Shown here one piece after another: positions 63,848 to 64,000 of a stretch of 64,000 nt of DNA. Below the pieces are notes generated by a model. It searched no databases, was not told the origin of the DNA, and saw only the letters and a list, made by a program, of their open reading frames with translations. Source of the DNA: JALORV01 sp963754065 (GTDB lineage: Bacteria > Pseudomonadota > Gammaproteobacteria > Burkholderiales > Burkholderiaceae_F). Position numbers and translations under genes: made by a program. Location: assembly GCA_963754065.1 (NCBI GenBank), contig CAVWFH010000005.1, positions 110,032 to 174,031 of the forward strand, in the 5' to 3' direction. Numbering within the stretch: position 1 is the first letter of the stretch; each line of letters starts with the position of its first letter.

Positions 63848-64000
63848 CCGCCCCGGAGAAATCCGGCACGGCCGCCCGCCACGGCTTGAGTTACACATTG
63901 CTCTGAGTAAAACGACTCACGGCATCGAGTAATTCGTAGCGATCGCCGGCGTCATTCACCGCATTGCGATGGCCCGCTTCAGCTGCTGAAGGCGCCAGGA
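63848..64000. other. Right end of window, unassigned
   Basis: No gene can be called. On the minus strand a frame entering from the right edge reads WRLQQLKRAIAMR and stops at 63956-63958, with GC-rich third positions, so it may be the C-terminus of a gene lying outside. A second minus frame overlaps it (stop at 63891-63893). Too short to identify. Confidence 0.3.

Overview
The window looks like the origin-proximal part of a high-G+C betaproteobacterial chromosome, most likely Burkholderiales. The reasons are the protein sequences of the atp, par, hemE and pckG genes, a Tct/Bug-type tripartite transporter, a liv-type ABC cluster, and the gene order rpmH-rnpA-yidD-yidC-mnmE to the left of dnaA-dnaN-gyrB. 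I found no tRNA, rRNA or CRISPR array.

Left arm, 0.06-20.8 kb, almost all on the minus strand: priA and hemE; a DUF167 protein; a tiny Ala/Pro/Lys-rich exported protein; a TonB-box-like lipoprotein and a universal stress protein; the complete F1Fo ATP synthase operon atpIBEFHAGDC; then a tightly overlapped run mnmG-rsmG-LysE exporter-lipocalin(frameshifted)-parA-GNAT acetyltransferase-parB. Two parS sites sit just upstream of mnmG. A large membrane-anchored AsmA-like protein follows.

Middle, 21-39 kb: an accessory block that separates mnmG from mnmE, which are usually close together near the origin. It holds a branched-chain-amino-acid-type ABC transporter operon that begins with an iron-dependent alcohol dehydrogenase, GTP-type PEP carboxykinase, a cold-shock protein, an acetyltransferase, an AbrB-type membrane protein and a tctCBA transporter whose reading frames are full of single-base indels, and a split ABC exporter (adaptor, ATPase, two FtsX-type permeases).

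Origin region, 39-50 kb: mnmE, a small membrane protein, then yidC, yidD, rnpA and rpmH to the left; dnaA, dnaN and gyrB to the right. Gene orientation diverges here. Perfect DnaA boxes lie between rpmH and dnaA, and a second cluster of near-boxes lies between dnaA and dnaN, so oriC is most likely at about 43.8-46.0 kb. A third DnaA-box-like patch sits between hemE and priA.

Right arm, 50-64 kb, plus strand: a quinone-reductase-like enzyme; a divergent 55-residue membrane peptide next to a winged-helix/STAND ATPase regulator; an apparent operon of a metal-ligand-poor amidohydrolase, a polyamine-type ABC transporter and two tandem AMP-forming acyl-CoA synthetases; and a DUF4143-type ATPase behind a long palindrome.

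Two window-wide observations stand out. First, four copies of an intergenic element made of two hairpins occur in the atp operon, between the two exporter permeases (as an inverted pair) and between dnaN and gyrB; the loops and inner segments are conserved while the outer stems differ but remain self-complementary. Second, many genes carry single-base frameshifts whose repair restores normal family length. They are mostly one-base insertions and are densest in 31.0-34.1 kb, so consensus error is as likely as real gene decay.
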